From Bacteroidaceae bacterium (GTDB lineage Bacteria; Bacteroidota; Bacteroidia; Bacteroidales; Bacteroidaceae): DNA of 62,928 bases. Shown piece after piece: positions 20,301 to 29,982 of the stretch (its first letter is position 1; every line of letters begins with the position of its first letter). The notes under the pieces were generated by a model. The model had not been told where the DNA came from, did not search any database, and saw nothing but the letters and a program-made list of their open reading frames with translations. The translations under genes and the position numbers were made by a program. The stretch spans positions 1-62,928 of the forward strand of contig CAAGNV010000019.1 in assembly GCA_900771425.1 (NCBI GenBank). Direction: 5' to 3'.

Positions 20301-20805
20301 AAACCCTAAGTTCAATGGCGGTTTCGGATTTAACTTCAACTACAAGGCCTGGGCGCTCAAGTTGAGTTTCAACTATCGTATGGGCAACAAGATTGTCAAT
20401 ATGGCACGGCTCAACAACGAATCAATGCGAAGCAACATCAACCAAAGCCAAGCAGTAGCATGGAGATGGAGAAAGAACGGCGACGTCACTACCATCCCAA
20501 GAGCCATGAACTCAAGCCTGGGAGTTGACAACTTCAACTCACTCGGAAGCGACCGCTTCGTTGAAGACGGAGATTATGTACGACTCCAGTACCTACAACT
20601 CCTTTATAATATACCTACAAAGACCATCAAATCACTCGGTCTTCAGAGTCTCCGCCTCTCATTGTCAGCAAACAATCTCTTCTGCTGGACAAAATATACA
20701 GGCGTTGACCCAGAAGTAGGATACGGTGCATGGGGCATCACTTATGACAACTCAAAGACTCCACGCGCCAAGTCATTCACAGTAAGTGTTAATGTTGGAT
20801 TCTAA
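17377..20805 (+). CDS. SusC-like TonB-dependent outer-membrane transporter (first)
   Basis: SusC proteins are 22-stranded outer-membrane barrels that import oligomers using TonB energy, with a SusD lid. The 1142-residue protein has a signal peptide (to ANAQ, about 24), a carboxypeptidase-D-like N-terminal domain (about 31-108), the TonB-box-like IDEVVIKAK (about 110), a plug with the SusC signatures GTSMRLRGVSTI and PLIVVDG, and IWGSRGANGVIEITT. The long barrel ends in an aromatic-rich tail with final residue F (SVNVGF). The SusD partner follows after about 16 bases. The neighbouring fasciclin lipoproteins suggest a three- or four-part surface complex. Substrate not deducible from sequence. 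Confidence 0.93.
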   Translation: MKTSLKYALTLALALVSTLLANAQVKPGDIISGTVQDDIEPIMMANVVELDANNRIVAHGVTDINGHFSFKCVSPKNKIQVSYIGYQKWSQVIGNKKQFNITLKSNTQIDEVVIKAKPRQVQSTGMSIPVKEISVATQTMSMDDVEGLSFTSADEALQGKIAGLDIIANSGNLGAGTSMRLRGVSTIHGSAEPLIVVDGNVFDLPDDVSQTNFEDLDNEEQFATLLSVNPEDIKEIKVLKDAAATAIWGSRGANGVIEITTRRGVMGKTQINFSYMFTGSWQPEGLNMLDGDGYTMMLKEAYFNPRQSSATSDMVELNYDKARPMYYYNFNRNTDWVDAVNQFGQKHNYYVTLTGGGERARFRISGGYDHETGTIIKQELDRFSTRMVLDYDVSDRIRFSTNFALTYTDNHRNWDGSSTSSLLDRSYKAMPNMSIYEYDEFGQPTGGFYNMLPTYGSSGNIPDGYSSYYLSDMKSNGNPIAMAHLAHNNQSTYRITPQFNLRYKLLSKDDTGSQLDLNAEVYMDIYNESVDAYYPSSLSTNTWDNNDVNKVNNSEYKSLGFTNKERLIFTPHFDNENISMILLGQFEFSTGNGNGQNYSKSHVPTGISSPISNGYLQSGGSTSSSEWRRAAYLGSFHLGLFDSRYSFDVTVRRDGSTKFGAGKKWGTFPGISGRWNVSDEPFFQNLGLEKVVSLLSIRPSWGITGREPGGEYLMYNRYSAYGSYGKSNQSISAIAPNDLRLTDIKWEINEQWNLGFNLELFDSKLNLALDLYKKTTRDLLNPNVGIPGSTGFNTLAQKNVGELKNEGWELYANTRNLIKIGKFKMDVNFNIAQNINTITRMDETVLTNMNPEYKYNNASYLQRIQIGNAVGSIYGFKYKGVYAYDYEHNGYTNESLTTYGDNTAAKAAERGENATCPVARDANGNILFDAKGNPLHMYFDYGNTNYVFQGGDAIYEDINHDGQINELDIVYLGNSNPKFNGGFGFNFNYKAWALKLSFNYRMGNKIVNMARLNNESMRSNINQSQAVAWRWRKNGDVTTIPRAMNSSLGVDNFNSLGSDRFVEDGDYVRLQYLQLLYNIPTKTIKSLGLQSLRLSLSANNLFCWTKYTGVDPEVGYGAWGITYDNSKTPRAKSFTVSVNVGF

Positions 20806-20807
20806 TT

Positions 20808-20813
20808 AGGAGG
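20808..20813 (+). promoter_or_regulatory. Shine-Dalgarno site that sets the SusD start
   Basis: AGGAGG is a strong site, uncommon in this phylum. It lies two bases before the ATG at 20816 but eight before the ATG at 20822, so 20822 is the likely start. Confidence 0.65.
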
Positions 20814-20821
20814 ACATGATT

Positions 20822-22675
20822 ATGAACAATATTAAAAGAAGTATCAATAAGGCATTCAATCGCCTTACCATAATAGGTTTAAGCATCACAGCCATTATGC
20901 CAGCATTGACCTCATGTGAAGACTTCCTCACAATTACTCCATCAAATCAAATTGTTGAAGAGGACTTCTGGGAGGACAAGAACGACTTGCAAAATGTAGT
21001 TGCAGCATGCTATACAAAGTATGCAAACATCATGACCAAGCTCGTTCAATGGGGCGAAATACGCAGTGACAACCTGACACTGCCTACAGGTGTCACCAAC
21101 CGTGAGACAAAGAACATAATGAACGCAAACCTCTTGCCTACATACAAGTTCTTTGACTGGACAGACCTTTACAATGAAATCAATTACTGCAATAAGATTC
21201 TCACACATGGTCCTGAGATAATTCTCCGCGACGAGAGTTTCTCAACAGGCGACTGGGAACCAATCAAGGCAGAAGTCATCACGCTGCGCGCACTTGCACA
21301 TTTCTATCTTGTACGCACATGGGGAGAAGTGCCTTACGTAACAGTTGATTACAACAATGACGGTCAAGATTTTCTCATGCCTCAGTCAACACAAGAGCAG
21401 GTGCTCGACAGCATCATCTCAGATCTTGAATCAGTCAAGGACTTGGCAATGAACGACTATGGCCAGACAGTATGGAACAAAGGTCGTATCACCAAGAAAG
21501 CAGTGTATTCACTCCTTGCCGACGTTTATCTTTGGCGAGCAAGCAAAAATGCTTCGGCCGACTCAGTTGCAATCTATGGCAATCAGTCTGCTGAGGACTA
21601 TCGCAAGTGCATCGAATGCTGCGACTGGGTTATCAACAGCATAAAGAAAGACCGCGTTGAACAACTCAACAAGCAGGGCAAAGTACTCGGTGGTGTCAAA
21701 ATGGAAAACTTGACAATCGAAGACTTGCTCATCCCTAACGAAGAAGACATGAACAACAAATATGCCACTACTACCGGTTCATTCGCCAACATATTCGGTT
21801 CAGGCAATTCAGTTGAAGGAATCTTCGAACTACAGATAGACGGTACAAACAACAAGAACTCTGTCAACAGCAGTTATTGGAACATCACCAATGAGACTGT
21901 CGGTTCATTGACAAGTGCTGACGCATTGGTTAACACTGTGTCAAGTACCCCTAACGAACTTAATCCAACATATCTCTATACACGAACAGATTATCGCCGT
22001 TGGGAGACAATTCATTATTCATCAGCAGATCAATTGGAGTTCCCTATCATCAAGTATCAAGGTATAAAGATATCTCAGTACAATGGAACTGCAGGCGTGA
22101 ATGCCATTCTTCAGGACAATTCCGCAAAGAACTTCCAATGTCGTTACGAGAGCATGCGTACGTCATCAACAAACAATGCTAACTACTCATTCTATCGTCT
22201 GACAGACCTAATGCTCATGAAGGCAGAAGCAATCAGTCAAACAGCAGAAAACGACTCCATCCTGAAGGAAGGATTTGACCTTTGCCGTCACATTTTCCAC
22301 AGAAACAATCCGTACGCTTATGCAACGAACAACACTAAGGCAAAAGATGACTCACTTAACTTCAAGTCGTTTGCATCGAAGGATGCCCTCGAAGCGTTGG
22401 TTATGACTGAGCGTCAACGCGAATTCTTCGGTGAAGGAAAACGTTGGTTCGACCTCGTTCGCTATGCACAGCGCAAAGGCAGTACAGCCGACATGCTTAA
22501 ATTCTATCTCGGACGCAAATTCAGCGATAATAAGAATGCAATCTTTGCAAAGCTATCAAGCATCACATCGCTTTTCTCTCCGATTTATGACACTGAGATG
22601 AAGAACAATCCTCTGCTTCATCAGAATCAAGTATGGAATACTAACGAATCTACATCTAAAACTGACGAGTTATGA
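20822..22675 (+). CDS. SusD/RagB-like surface lipoprotein (first)
   Basis: SusD proteins form the ligand-binding lid over the SusC barrel on the cell surface. From the ATG at 20822 the protein has 617 residues. The signal ends in PALTSCEDF, so the lipid-anchored cysteine is followed by acidic residues. The alpha-helical TPR-like body shows family motifs: EIRSDNL near the N-terminus, RALAHFYLVRTWGEVPYV (about 160), AVYSLLADVYLWRA (about 218), and the C-terminal YSFYRLTDLMLMKAEAI and ERQREFFGEGKRWFDLVRY. It shares four bases (ATGA) with the next fasciclin gene, which implies translational coupling and roughly matched amounts. Confidence 0.93.
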   Translation: MNNIKRSINKAFNRLTIIGLSITAIMPALTSCEDFLTITPSNQIVEEDFWEDKNDLQNVVAACYTKYANIMTKLVQWGEIRSDNLTLPTGVTNRETKNIMNANLLPTYKFFDWTDLYNEINYCNKILTHGPEIILRDESFSTGDWEPIKAEVITLRALAHFYLVRTWGEVPYVTVDYNNDGQDFLMPQSTQEQVLDSIISDLESVKDLAMNDYGQTVWNKGRITKKAVYSLLADVYLWRASKNASADSVAIYGNQSAEDYRKCIECCDWVINSIKKDRVEQLNKQGKVLGGVKMENLTIEDLLIPNEEDMNNKYATTTGSFANIFGSGNSVEGIFELQIDGTNNKNSVNSSYWNITNETVGSLTSADALVNTVSSTPNELNPTYLYTRTDYRRWETIHYSSADQLEFPIIKYQGIKISQYNGTAGVNAILQDNSAKNFQCRYESMRTSSTNNANYSFYRLTDLMLMKAEAISQTAENDSILKEGFDLCRHIFHRNNPYAYATNNTKAKDDSLNFKSFASKDALEALVMTERQREFFGEGKRWFDLVRYAQRKGSTADMLKFYLGRKFSDNKNAIFAKLSSITSLFSPIYDTEMKNNPLLHQNQVWNTNESTSKTDEL

Positions 22676-24729
22676 AAAGTATAAAATATATAGCTTCATG
22701 CCTATTAGCATTGGCAATAGGCAGCTGTTCTGAAAACATTGATGATTCAGATCTATATACATTCACAGGCGAGATGATGACCGACCACTTTGCCAACGAC
22801 ACGGCTCAGTTCGGCAGTTATCTTAAAGTTCTCGGCAAAGTTCATCCAAGCAAGAAGTCAGAATCAACAATGCTGGAACTGCTCTCTGCACGCGGCAATT
22901 ACACTTGCTTTGCACCAACGAACGAAGCCATCCACTATTTCCTCGATTCATTGATGCACATGGAAACGCCGCAGGTTAGTTCGACTAACGTTGACGAGAT
23001 ACCTGACTCAGTCGCAGAAGCCATCGTTTTCAATTCTATCATTGACAACGGCAATTCAACAGCATACGCATCAACCGAATTCAACGAAGGTGCGCTCAAT
23101 ACGACCAACATGAACGACCGTTACATTAACATCACTTATGGCAACGATGCAGTCGGCAGAACCATCATACATGTTAATGCGAACTCTACTGTCATTGATA
23201 AAGACATTGAGGTCGAGAACGGATACATTCACACAATCGACAAAGTACTTTCGCCTTCAACAGCTACTATCGCTGACCTCATAATCGGAACAGAAAACCT
23301 CTCTTTCTTCGGAGAGTTATTGGCTATGACCGGATGGGACGACAAATTGCTCTCGTACAAAGACGAGGACTACGAACTCAACAACGAGAAAGCAGGTGAA
23401 GAGCGTGATAACTCAGGTGCATCTGGTTGGAAAGGTTCATACCCTGAACGTCGTTATTTCGGTTATACAGTGTTCGTTGAAACAGACTCAGTATTCGGGT
23501 TAAAAGGGATCAACAGCGTAGAAGACCTGAAGAACTACCTTAAGGACAACGCATACTATGACAAGAATACTTCATGGGAAAACGACTACACGGATAAGGA
23601 CAATTATCTCAACCAGTTCGTTGCTTATCACATCCTGCCAGAACGCTTGATTTGGGACAAGTTAGTCATTTTTGCGAACGAGAAGGGATTCACCAACTCA
23701 AATCCAAACGACGGAAGAAGCTTCAACATCAACGTATGGGAATACTACGAGACAATGGACTACCACCGTCGCAGCATCAAGGTAACAGGTATCCGTGCAG
23801 GCAAGCGTATCAACCGTCATGCAACTTACAATCTCATATCATACAAAGAGAAGACAGACGGAGTCGATATGCCAGGAATCAACATCAACAGCGGCAACGG
23901 AAAGTATGACAACAATGCCCTCAATGGCTACTACTACCCTATCGACGATATTCTTGTATGGACAAAGGAAGTACCAAACAAGGTATTAAATGAAAGAATG
24001 CGCTATGACATATGTGCACTGCTCCCAGAACTCATGACAAACGGACAGCGCCGCAACCGTGAGCAGTGTTTCTACTATACTTATGATTACTTCATGAGTA
24101 AGAACGGAGGTTCGGGTGCTATACCAATAATGTCAAAAGAAACTGACTTTGCTTACCTTTCAAACTATCAAAACGAAGGTGCCTCCAGCAACGGAGGTTC
24201 AGGAACATGGACAAACTACCAAGCCGATGAATTCAACATCCGTGGCACATACGACTTTGTATTGAAATTGCCACCAGTTCCATATACAGGAACATACGAA
24301 CTACGATATGGTGTCAATGCCAACAACAACCGCGGTATGGCACAGATTTATCTTGGAACAAATCCTAACAATCTGCCTGCAGTAGGTATTCCTATCGACC
24401 TACGTATTGGTGGAGACAATGTAATGGTAGGATGGGAATCAGACCAAAGCCTTGGTTCTGATGACGCAATCCAAGAAAAAGACAAGCAGATGCGTAACAA
24501 TGGTTACATGAAAGGCCCTGCTTACTTCTATCCTGGCGATGCTTCCGGCCGTGACTGTCTCACTTCTATTCGAAAAATCATCTTCACAGGAACACTCGAA
24601 GAAGGAAAGACTTATTATGTACGCTTCAAGTCAGTACTTGAAAGTACCAACACTCAGTTCTTCTTTGATTATCTCGAATTTGTACCAAAGACAATCTATA
24701 ACGGAGATATTCCAGAAGATAAATGGTAA
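22672..24729 (+). CDS. Fasciclin-domain lipoprotein (second)
   Basis: This 685-residue lipoprotein starts inside the SusD stop codon (ATGA overlap). The lipobox is AIGSC (C19), followed by SENIDDSD, an acidic surface-export-like stretch. Two FAS1 units can be followed: NYTCFAPTNEAIHYF (about 77) to NGYIHTIDKVL (about 186), and YTVFVETDSVFG (about 266) to NGYYYPIDDIL (about 420). Residues about 490-685 form a different beta-sandwich-like domain (TYDFVLKLPPVPYTGTYELR, closing with FFDYLEF) that looks like a galactose-binding-type or carbohydrate-binding fold. The coupling to SusD suggests it works in the same surface complex. No enzyme motif seen; ligand unknown. Confidence 0.8.
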   Translation: MKSIKYIASCLLALAIGSCSENIDDSDLYTFTGEMMTDHFANDTAQFGSYLKVLGKVHPSKKSESTMLELLSARGNYTCFAPTNEAIHYFLDSLMHMETPQVSSTNVDEIPDSVAEAIVFNSIIDNGNSTAYASTEFNEGALNTTNMNDRYINITYGNDAVGRTIIHVNANSTVIDKDIEVENGYIHTIDKVLSPSTATIADLIIGTENLSFFGELLAMTGWDDKLLSYKDEDYELNNEKAGEERDNSGASGWKGSYPERRYFGYTVFVETDSVFGLKGINSVEDLKNYLKDNAYYDKNTSWENDYTDKDNYLNQFVAYHILPERLIWDKLVIFANEKGFTNSNPNDGRSFNINVWEYYETMDYHRRSIKVTGIRAGKRINRHATYNLISYKEKTDGVDMPGININSGNGKYDNNALNGYYYPIDDILVWTKEVPNKVLNERMRYDICALLPELMTNGQRRNREQCFYYTYDYFMSKNGGSGAIPIMSKETDFAYLSNYQNEGASSNGGSGTWTNYQADEFNIRGTYDFVLKLPPVPYTGTYELRYGVNANNNRGMAQIYLGTNPNNLPAVGIPIDLRIGGDNVMVGWESDQSLGSDDAIQEKDKQMRNNGYMKGPAYFYPGDASGRDCLTSIRKIIFTGTLEEGKTYYVRFKSVLESTNTQFFFDYLEFVPKTIYNGDIPEDKW

Positions 24730-24781
24730 TGGTCAATTCATATAAGTCAAGGACTAATTCTCTAAACAAAACAAAAACAAG

Positions 24782-26497
24782 ATGAAAAAATATATCAATT
24801 ATACATTGGCAGTCACATTAGGATTAAGCATCCTGAGTTGTAGTGACGACCACTTTGATATCAACCCTGACGTAGCAGGCAGGCAAACATTGTGGGAGAA
24901 CATCAACTCAAATCCGGAATTGACACAATTTGCCGAAATCCTCGACAAAGTCTGCTACTCAAAGTCAGAAGGCAGCACCACATCGTTGAAGTATTCCGAC
25001 ATGCTCAATCACGATCAGACATTTACGATTTGGGCGCCAAAGAACGGAACGTTTGATTACAACAAATACATTCAGTTGGTGGAATCTAATCCATATACCG
25101 TAGAGAAAGAGCTCATTCAGAATCATCTCGTAAGATACAGCCACGTGATGAACGGCAGCAAAGTAGAACAATTAGATTTGTTCAACAGCAAGACCGCCGT
25201 ATTCGACCCAGTCAATGCGACAATGGGCGGTAGCAACATCATCACGCCGAACATTGGTTGCAGCAACGGAGTACTGCACGTGCTCGGCAGTGCGATATCA
25301 TATATGCCAAACTTGTACGAATTTATTGGTTCTCAGCCACAACTTGACTCACTGAACTCATTCCTTAAGAGCTACGAAAAATATTCATTCGATGAATACA
25401 ACAGCACTCAGGGACCTACAGTCAATGGCAACATTACATGGGTTGACTCTGTCACACACCTGTCAAACGAGTATTTCTCAATGTTAGAGGCAGAGATTAC
25501 ACACGAAGACAGTACATTCGCAATGGTCATGCCTACCAACACTGCATGGGAAAACGCATTGAAGAAGACAAAAGACTACTTCAAGTATATGCCAACTTAC
25601 AGTCAGAAGATTACGTCTGTTGACGATGAAGGCAACTCATCAGAATCAACAGTTATGAGAACATTCTCAACCGAAGAACTTGATTCCATGAGTGCGCTGT
25701 ATTCAAACAATGCAATATGCCAGAACTTGGTCTTCAATGCAAACTATCAAGCATTGCCTTTCAACATCGACAATCCTGCCGATTGCGATTCACTCGAAAG
25801 TACAGCTGGCCGCGTATTTGAAAAGCCACAAGTAGAAGACATCTTTGCAGATGCAAAACCTATTGAAGTAAGTAACGGCTATGCATATGTCGTTGACACG
25901 TTCGCTTACAGAGCGAGCGACACATGGGCCGCTGACAAGAATTTCGAGGCAGAGCAGCCAAGCAATATTGAGAACAGCACGAGATGCAACCTCATGAATT
26001 CTACACTGTCATTCGTTGAAGGCGATTCTATTGTCAAATTCACAATTACCCGTGGCATTCAGACTGCACCAACCATGAACCCTGATATCACATTCAAGCT
26101 TCAGAACGTGATGTCATGCAAGTACGACATCTACGTCGTCATGGCATATAACAGCAATGCCAATATGCCAACCAAGTTCAAGGCATCCATTACATTCCAT
26201 GACGGCAAACGCTCTACTCAGACAACTTCAAACCTGAAGTCTATTGCCGGTGACACCATACACACCGGTCCAAGCAATACGTTTGTCAATCGCGAATGCC
26301 CATACACTGACGAAGAAGGAAACATACAATATACCGACAGCATACTTATTGCAAAGGATTTCTCATTCCCTGTCAGCTATTATGGACTTGACTTCTACCC
26401 TACCATCAAGCTTGCATCCAACATTTCATCAAAGGAGACTTCGTCATATACTCGTGAAATGTGGATCGACAAGATTGTGCTCGTAGCGAAAGAATAA
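24782..26497 (+). CDS. Fasciclin-domain lipoprotein (third)
   Basis: A 571-residue lipoprotein with lipobox SILSC (C20) and the acidic SDDHFD after it. Two FAS1 units are visible: FTIWAPKNGTFDY (about 81) to NGVLHVLGSAI (about 162), and STFAMVMPTNTAWEN (about 242) to NGYAYVVDTF (about 363). The last 190 residues (from about 380) are a beta-rich domain with FTITRGIQ, YDIYVVMAYN and a closing MWIDKIVLV, similar in layout to the C-terminal domain of the preceding protein. The two are therefore probably related by an old duplication, though sequence identity is low by eye. It sits between the two SusC/SusD pairs. Confidence 0.78.
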   Translation: MKKYINYTLAVTLGLSILSCSDDHFDINPDVAGRQTLWENINSNPELTQFAEILDKVCYSKSEGSTTSLKYSDMLNHDQTFTIWAPKNGTFDYNKYIQLVESNPYTVEKELIQNHLVRYSHVMNGSKVEQLDLFNSKTAVFDPVNATMGGSNIITPNIGCSNGVLHVLGSAISYMPNLYEFIGSQPQLDSLNSFLKSYEKYSFDEYNSTQGPTVNGNITWVDSVTHLSNEYFSMLEAEITHEDSTFAMVMPTNTAWENALKKTKDYFKYMPTYSQKITSVDDEGNSSESTVMRTFSTEELDSMSALYSNNAICQNLVFNANYQALPFNIDNPADCDSLESTAGRVFEKPQVEDIFADAKPIEVSNGYAYVVDTFAYRASDTWAADKNFEAEQPSNIENSTRCNLMNSTLSFVEGDSIVKFTITRGIQTAPTMNPDITFKLQNVMSCKYDIYVVMAYNSNANMPTKFKASITFHDGKRSTQTTSNLKSIAGDTIHTGPSNTFVNRECPYTDEEGNIQYTDSILIAKDFSFPVSYYGLDFYPTIKLASNISSKETSSYTREMWIDKIVLVAKE

Positions 26498-26568
26498 CCT
26501 ATGACTAAAAGCAAATTACTAAATAACCAGAATAGTAAATCACACATAGTCAAAACAGCATAAATAAT

Positions 26569-29500
26569 ATGAAACAGATTAATATATTTACACTGCGTTC
26601 TTCGCTTCTCACACTGATGGCATTACCATTGGGATATACCAGTATGTATGCCCAAGACATTGAAGGAAGCGAAGGCACTGCAGAAGAAGTAACCATCAGC
26701 CGTAAAGCTGAAAAGCCAGCACCAGTATATGAGATGCAGGAAGTCAGCGGAGTGGTTCTTGATGCCAGCACAAAATCACCAATAGTAGGTGCCAGAATAC
26801 AGGCCTACAACAACACTAGATACTCTGACATGACTGACGAAAATGGCAAGTTTACGATTAAAGTACCTACATTCGTCTCGTCACTCTACGTCACTGCTCC
26901 AGCATACAATGACATTCAGGTTGCCTTTAACGGGACACAAGTACGTACTATCCTGATGTACAGCAATAAACTTTCGTCTGTTTACAAGCCGCAGACACAA
27001 GTTACAGCAGAAAAGTCAGTTATTGTTGACAATTCTAGTGCAATGTCAATTGACGGAGAGATCGAGAATCATCTTGGAGGTGACATACACACGATCAACC
27101 GCAGTGGTTTACCTGGCCAAGGAGCCTCCATGTTCATCCGAGGACTGAATTCACTGAACTTGAATGCACAGCCATTGATCATTCTCGACGGCATCATCAT
27201 GGACATGCAACTCGACCGTACAGCCATCCATGAAGGATTCTTCAACAACGTACTGAACGCAATCGACCCAGAAGATATCGAAAGCGTACAGGTCCTCAAG
27301 AACGCCACCGCACTCTACGGCTCACGCGGTGCCAACGGTGTCGTTATCATTAACACCAAGCGCGGACATAGCATGGCCACACAGATCAATGCATCTGCTT
27401 TTGGAGGTTTCGAACTTGTGCCATCGACAATGAGTGTCATGAATGCAAGCCAATACCGCAGTTATGCCAGCGACCTCATCGGAACAACAGAATACGGCAA
27501 AAAGAACTCGGCATCAAATGCGTCTATCCCATTCCTGAACGACAACCCTGACTATTATTGGTATCCTATGTATCATAATGACACCGATTGGTCAAAAGGA
27601 CTCTATCGCACTGCCTTTACCCAGAATTACAAAGTGAACGTCCAGGGTGGCGACGACATTGCCATGTATAACCTATCGCTCGGTTACGCCAATTCTCAGG
27701 CTACTGCAGACAAGAACAACTTCGACAGACTGAACATTCGTTTCAACACCGACATCAACCTCATCAGAGACTTGAGCACACAGCTCGACGTATCTTACAG
27801 CAGAGTATCATACAAACTCCGTGACAACGGATGGGCAGAGACTTATGAAGACAGTCCTATCACATCACCTAACGTACTTGGACTCATTCAAGCACCATTC
27901 CTAAGCAAGTATAACTACTATACTGGTGATGACGCAAAGTTACATCTCTCTACCGTATTTTCAGGAAAGAATTACGACGACGACAACTATCCGTTCGACT
28001 TTGCTTCTCGTTATGGAACAAACACAGCACTTGCCAATCCTTATTGGATTATGCAGAACGGCGATGCAATCAACAAGAACAATCAAGAAGTGACACAGTT
28101 CAACCTCAACGTGATGCCTAAGTGGCAGATTAACCGTCACCTCTTCCTTACCAACCGTTTCGCATATCAGCTCAACCGTGCAAGCGAGAAATATTATCTG
28201 CCTATAGCCGGTACGCCAGTGTACAATCTCAAGGATATGGGAGACGTTCGTGGCATCAAGAAGAGTCTTTTCGACAAGGAGACTTCACTCTACGAAGACT
28301 TACGCATCAACTGGGCAAACAACTATGGCAAGCATGACATCAAGGCTATCGGCGGTTTCCGATTTACCTCTAATTCATTCACCGACAACTATATGCTTGG
28401 TTACAACGTGCCTGGTGGAGGTAACGATAAGATGCCTGACCTCATGAGTTCGGACAATTATCCAGGAGTTAATGGAACAAATGATGCATGGAAGAACATG
28501 GCATACTATGTAAATGCATCCTATGCATATAAGAATACTTACATCGTTGACGCATCTATTACTGCCGAGAGTTCGTCTCGCTTCGGCGACAAATGCGACA
28601 ACGGAGTTAAGATGTTCGGCGTACAGTGGGGACTGTTCCCATCAATCCAATTAGGTTGGGTCATCACCAACGAGCCATGGATGAACAAAGCCAACGGCAT
28701 TGATTACTTGAAACTGACAGCAGGCTATGACGTTACCGGCAACGACAACATCGACTATTCAGCAAGCCGCACGTATTTCCAAGCATCACAGTTCCTCAAA
28801 TCAGCCGTAGGCCTACAACTCGTCAACATCAAGAATCCTAAGCTTCAGTGGGAGACTACACGCCGTTGGAACTTCGGACTTAACGGTTCATTCGTCAACA
28901 ATCGCATACAGGCAGGCATTGACGTATTCGTAAGCAACACCGACGACCTCATCACACCTACATCAATCAATTACATGTCAGGCCTTGAGAGTTATTGGTG
29001 CAACGGAGGTTCATTGCGCAATATCGGTGCAGAAGTAAGCCTCAACACCATCATCGTCAATTCCAAGTCATTCAAATGGCAACTCGGAGCTACACTCGGT
29101 CACTACAAGAACAAGATTACCTCACTGCCGGAGGACAAGTACATCAGCAAGATTTATGGTGCAGAAATCCTCACCAGTGTCGGCAACCCTGCAGGTATGT
29201 TCTATGGATACAAGACAGACGGAGTATTCGCTTCAGAGGCAGAAGCATCAAAGGCATTCGGAGGTAACAGCTATTTGAAATACCCTACAGGCATACAGAA
29301 CAACCCATACATAAACTTCGGTGCGGGCGACGTTCACTTCATCGACATTACTCCAGACGGTATTATCGACGAAAAGGACAAGACCATCATCGGCGATCCT
29401 AACCCAGACATTTACGGTAACATCTACACTAACCTTATCATGGGTAAGTGGTCGCTCGACGTAACGTTTAAATACTCACTTGGCAACGACCTCTATAACT

Positions 29501-29901
29501 ATCAGCGCAGTCAACTCGAAAGCCTCAACGGTTTCTACAATCAAAGCAAGGCTGCGGTAAATCGTTGGACGTGCGAAGGACAGGTTACAGACATGCCACG
29601 AGTATGCACAACTACAAGCGACACATGGGTCAACAACGAGCGATTCTCAGACCGTTGGATTGAAGACGGCAGTTTCCTCAAGTTGAAGAAAGTACGTCTT
29701 TCATATCAGACACCTATTACACTCGACTGGATTCAAGGGTTGACCATCTGGGCAGAAGCCAACAACTTGTTTACCGTAACCAAATACACAGGCAGCGACC
29801 CTGAGTCATCGGTAGCAAGCGGAATACTATATCAAGGCATCGATGCAGGCCTGCTCCCATCCAACCGCAGTTTCAACCTCGGTATTAAGCTCAACCTGTA
29901 A
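26569..29901 (+). CDS. SusC-like TonB-dependent transporter (second)
   Basis: This 1110-residue outer-membrane transporter has a signal peptide (to about MYAQ, 29), an acidic linker, a carboxypeptidase-D-like domain (EVSGVVLDASTKSPIVGARI, about 59-78) and a plug with GQGASMFIRGLNSLN, PLIILDGIIMD and TALYGSRGANGVVIINT. The barrel ends in NLGIKLNL. It differs from the first SusC of the operon in plug and loops, so it is not a recent duplicate, and the usual DEVVV motif between the CPD domain and the plug is replaced by SVIVDNSS. The SusD partner begins 81 bases downstream. Confidence 0.92.
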   Translation: MKQINIFTLRSSLLTLMALPLGYTSMYAQDIEGSEGTAEEVTISRKAEKPAPVYEMQEVSGVVLDASTKSPIVGARIQAYNNTRYSDMTDENGKFTIKVPTFVSSLYVTAPAYNDIQVAFNGTQVRTILMYSNKLSSVYKPQTQVTAEKSVIVDNSSAMSIDGEIENHLGGDIHTINRSGLPGQGASMFIRGLNSLNLNAQPLIILDGIIMDMQLDRTAIHEGFFNNVLNAIDPEDIESVQVLKNATALYGSRGANGVVIINTKRGHSMATQINASAFGGFELVPSTMSVMNASQYRSYASDLIGTTEYGKKNSASNASIPFLNDNPDYYWYPMYHNDTDWSKGLYRTAFTQNYKVNVQGGDDIAMYNLSLGYANSQATADKNNFDRLNIRFNTDINLIRDLSTQLDVSYSRVSYKLRDNGWAETYEDSPITSPNVLGLIQAPFLSKYNYYTGDDAKLHLSTVFSGKNYDDDNYPFDFASRYGTNTALANPYWIMQNGDAINKNNQEVTQFNLNVMPKWQINRHLFLTNRFAYQLNRASEKYYLPIAGTPVYNLKDMGDVRGIKKSLFDKETSLYEDLRINWANNYGKHDIKAIGGFRFTSNSFTDNYMLGYNVPGGGNDKMPDLMSSDNYPGVNGTNDAWKNMAYYVNASYAYKNTYIVDASITAESSSRFGDKCDNGVKMFGVQWGLFPSIQLGWVITNEPWMNKANGIDYLKLTAGYDVTGNDNIDYSASRTYFQASQFLKSAVGLQLVNIKNPKLQWETTRRWNFGLNGSFVNNRIQAGIDVFVSNTDDLITPTSINYMSGLESYWCNGGSLRNIGAEVSLNTIIVNSKSFKWQLGATLGHYKNKITSLPEDKYISKIYGAEILTSVGNPAGMFYGYKTDGVFASEAEASKAFGGNSYLKYPTGIQNNPYINFGAGDVHFIDITPDGIIDEKDKTIIGDPNPDIYGNIYTNLIMGKWSLDVTFKYSLGNDLYNYQRSQLESLNGFYNQSKAAVNRWTCEGQVTDMPRVCTTTSDTWVNNERFSDRWIEDGSFLKLKKVRLSYQTPITLDWIQGLTIWAEANNLFTVTKYTGSDPESSVASGILYQGIDAGLLPSNRSFNLGIKLNL

Positions 29902-29982
29902 CAACTCCGTGATTCATAAACATTAATTCACCATTACCTTCAAAAGGTCTTTTCACCTGAAGAAGGCTAAACAACAGATAAC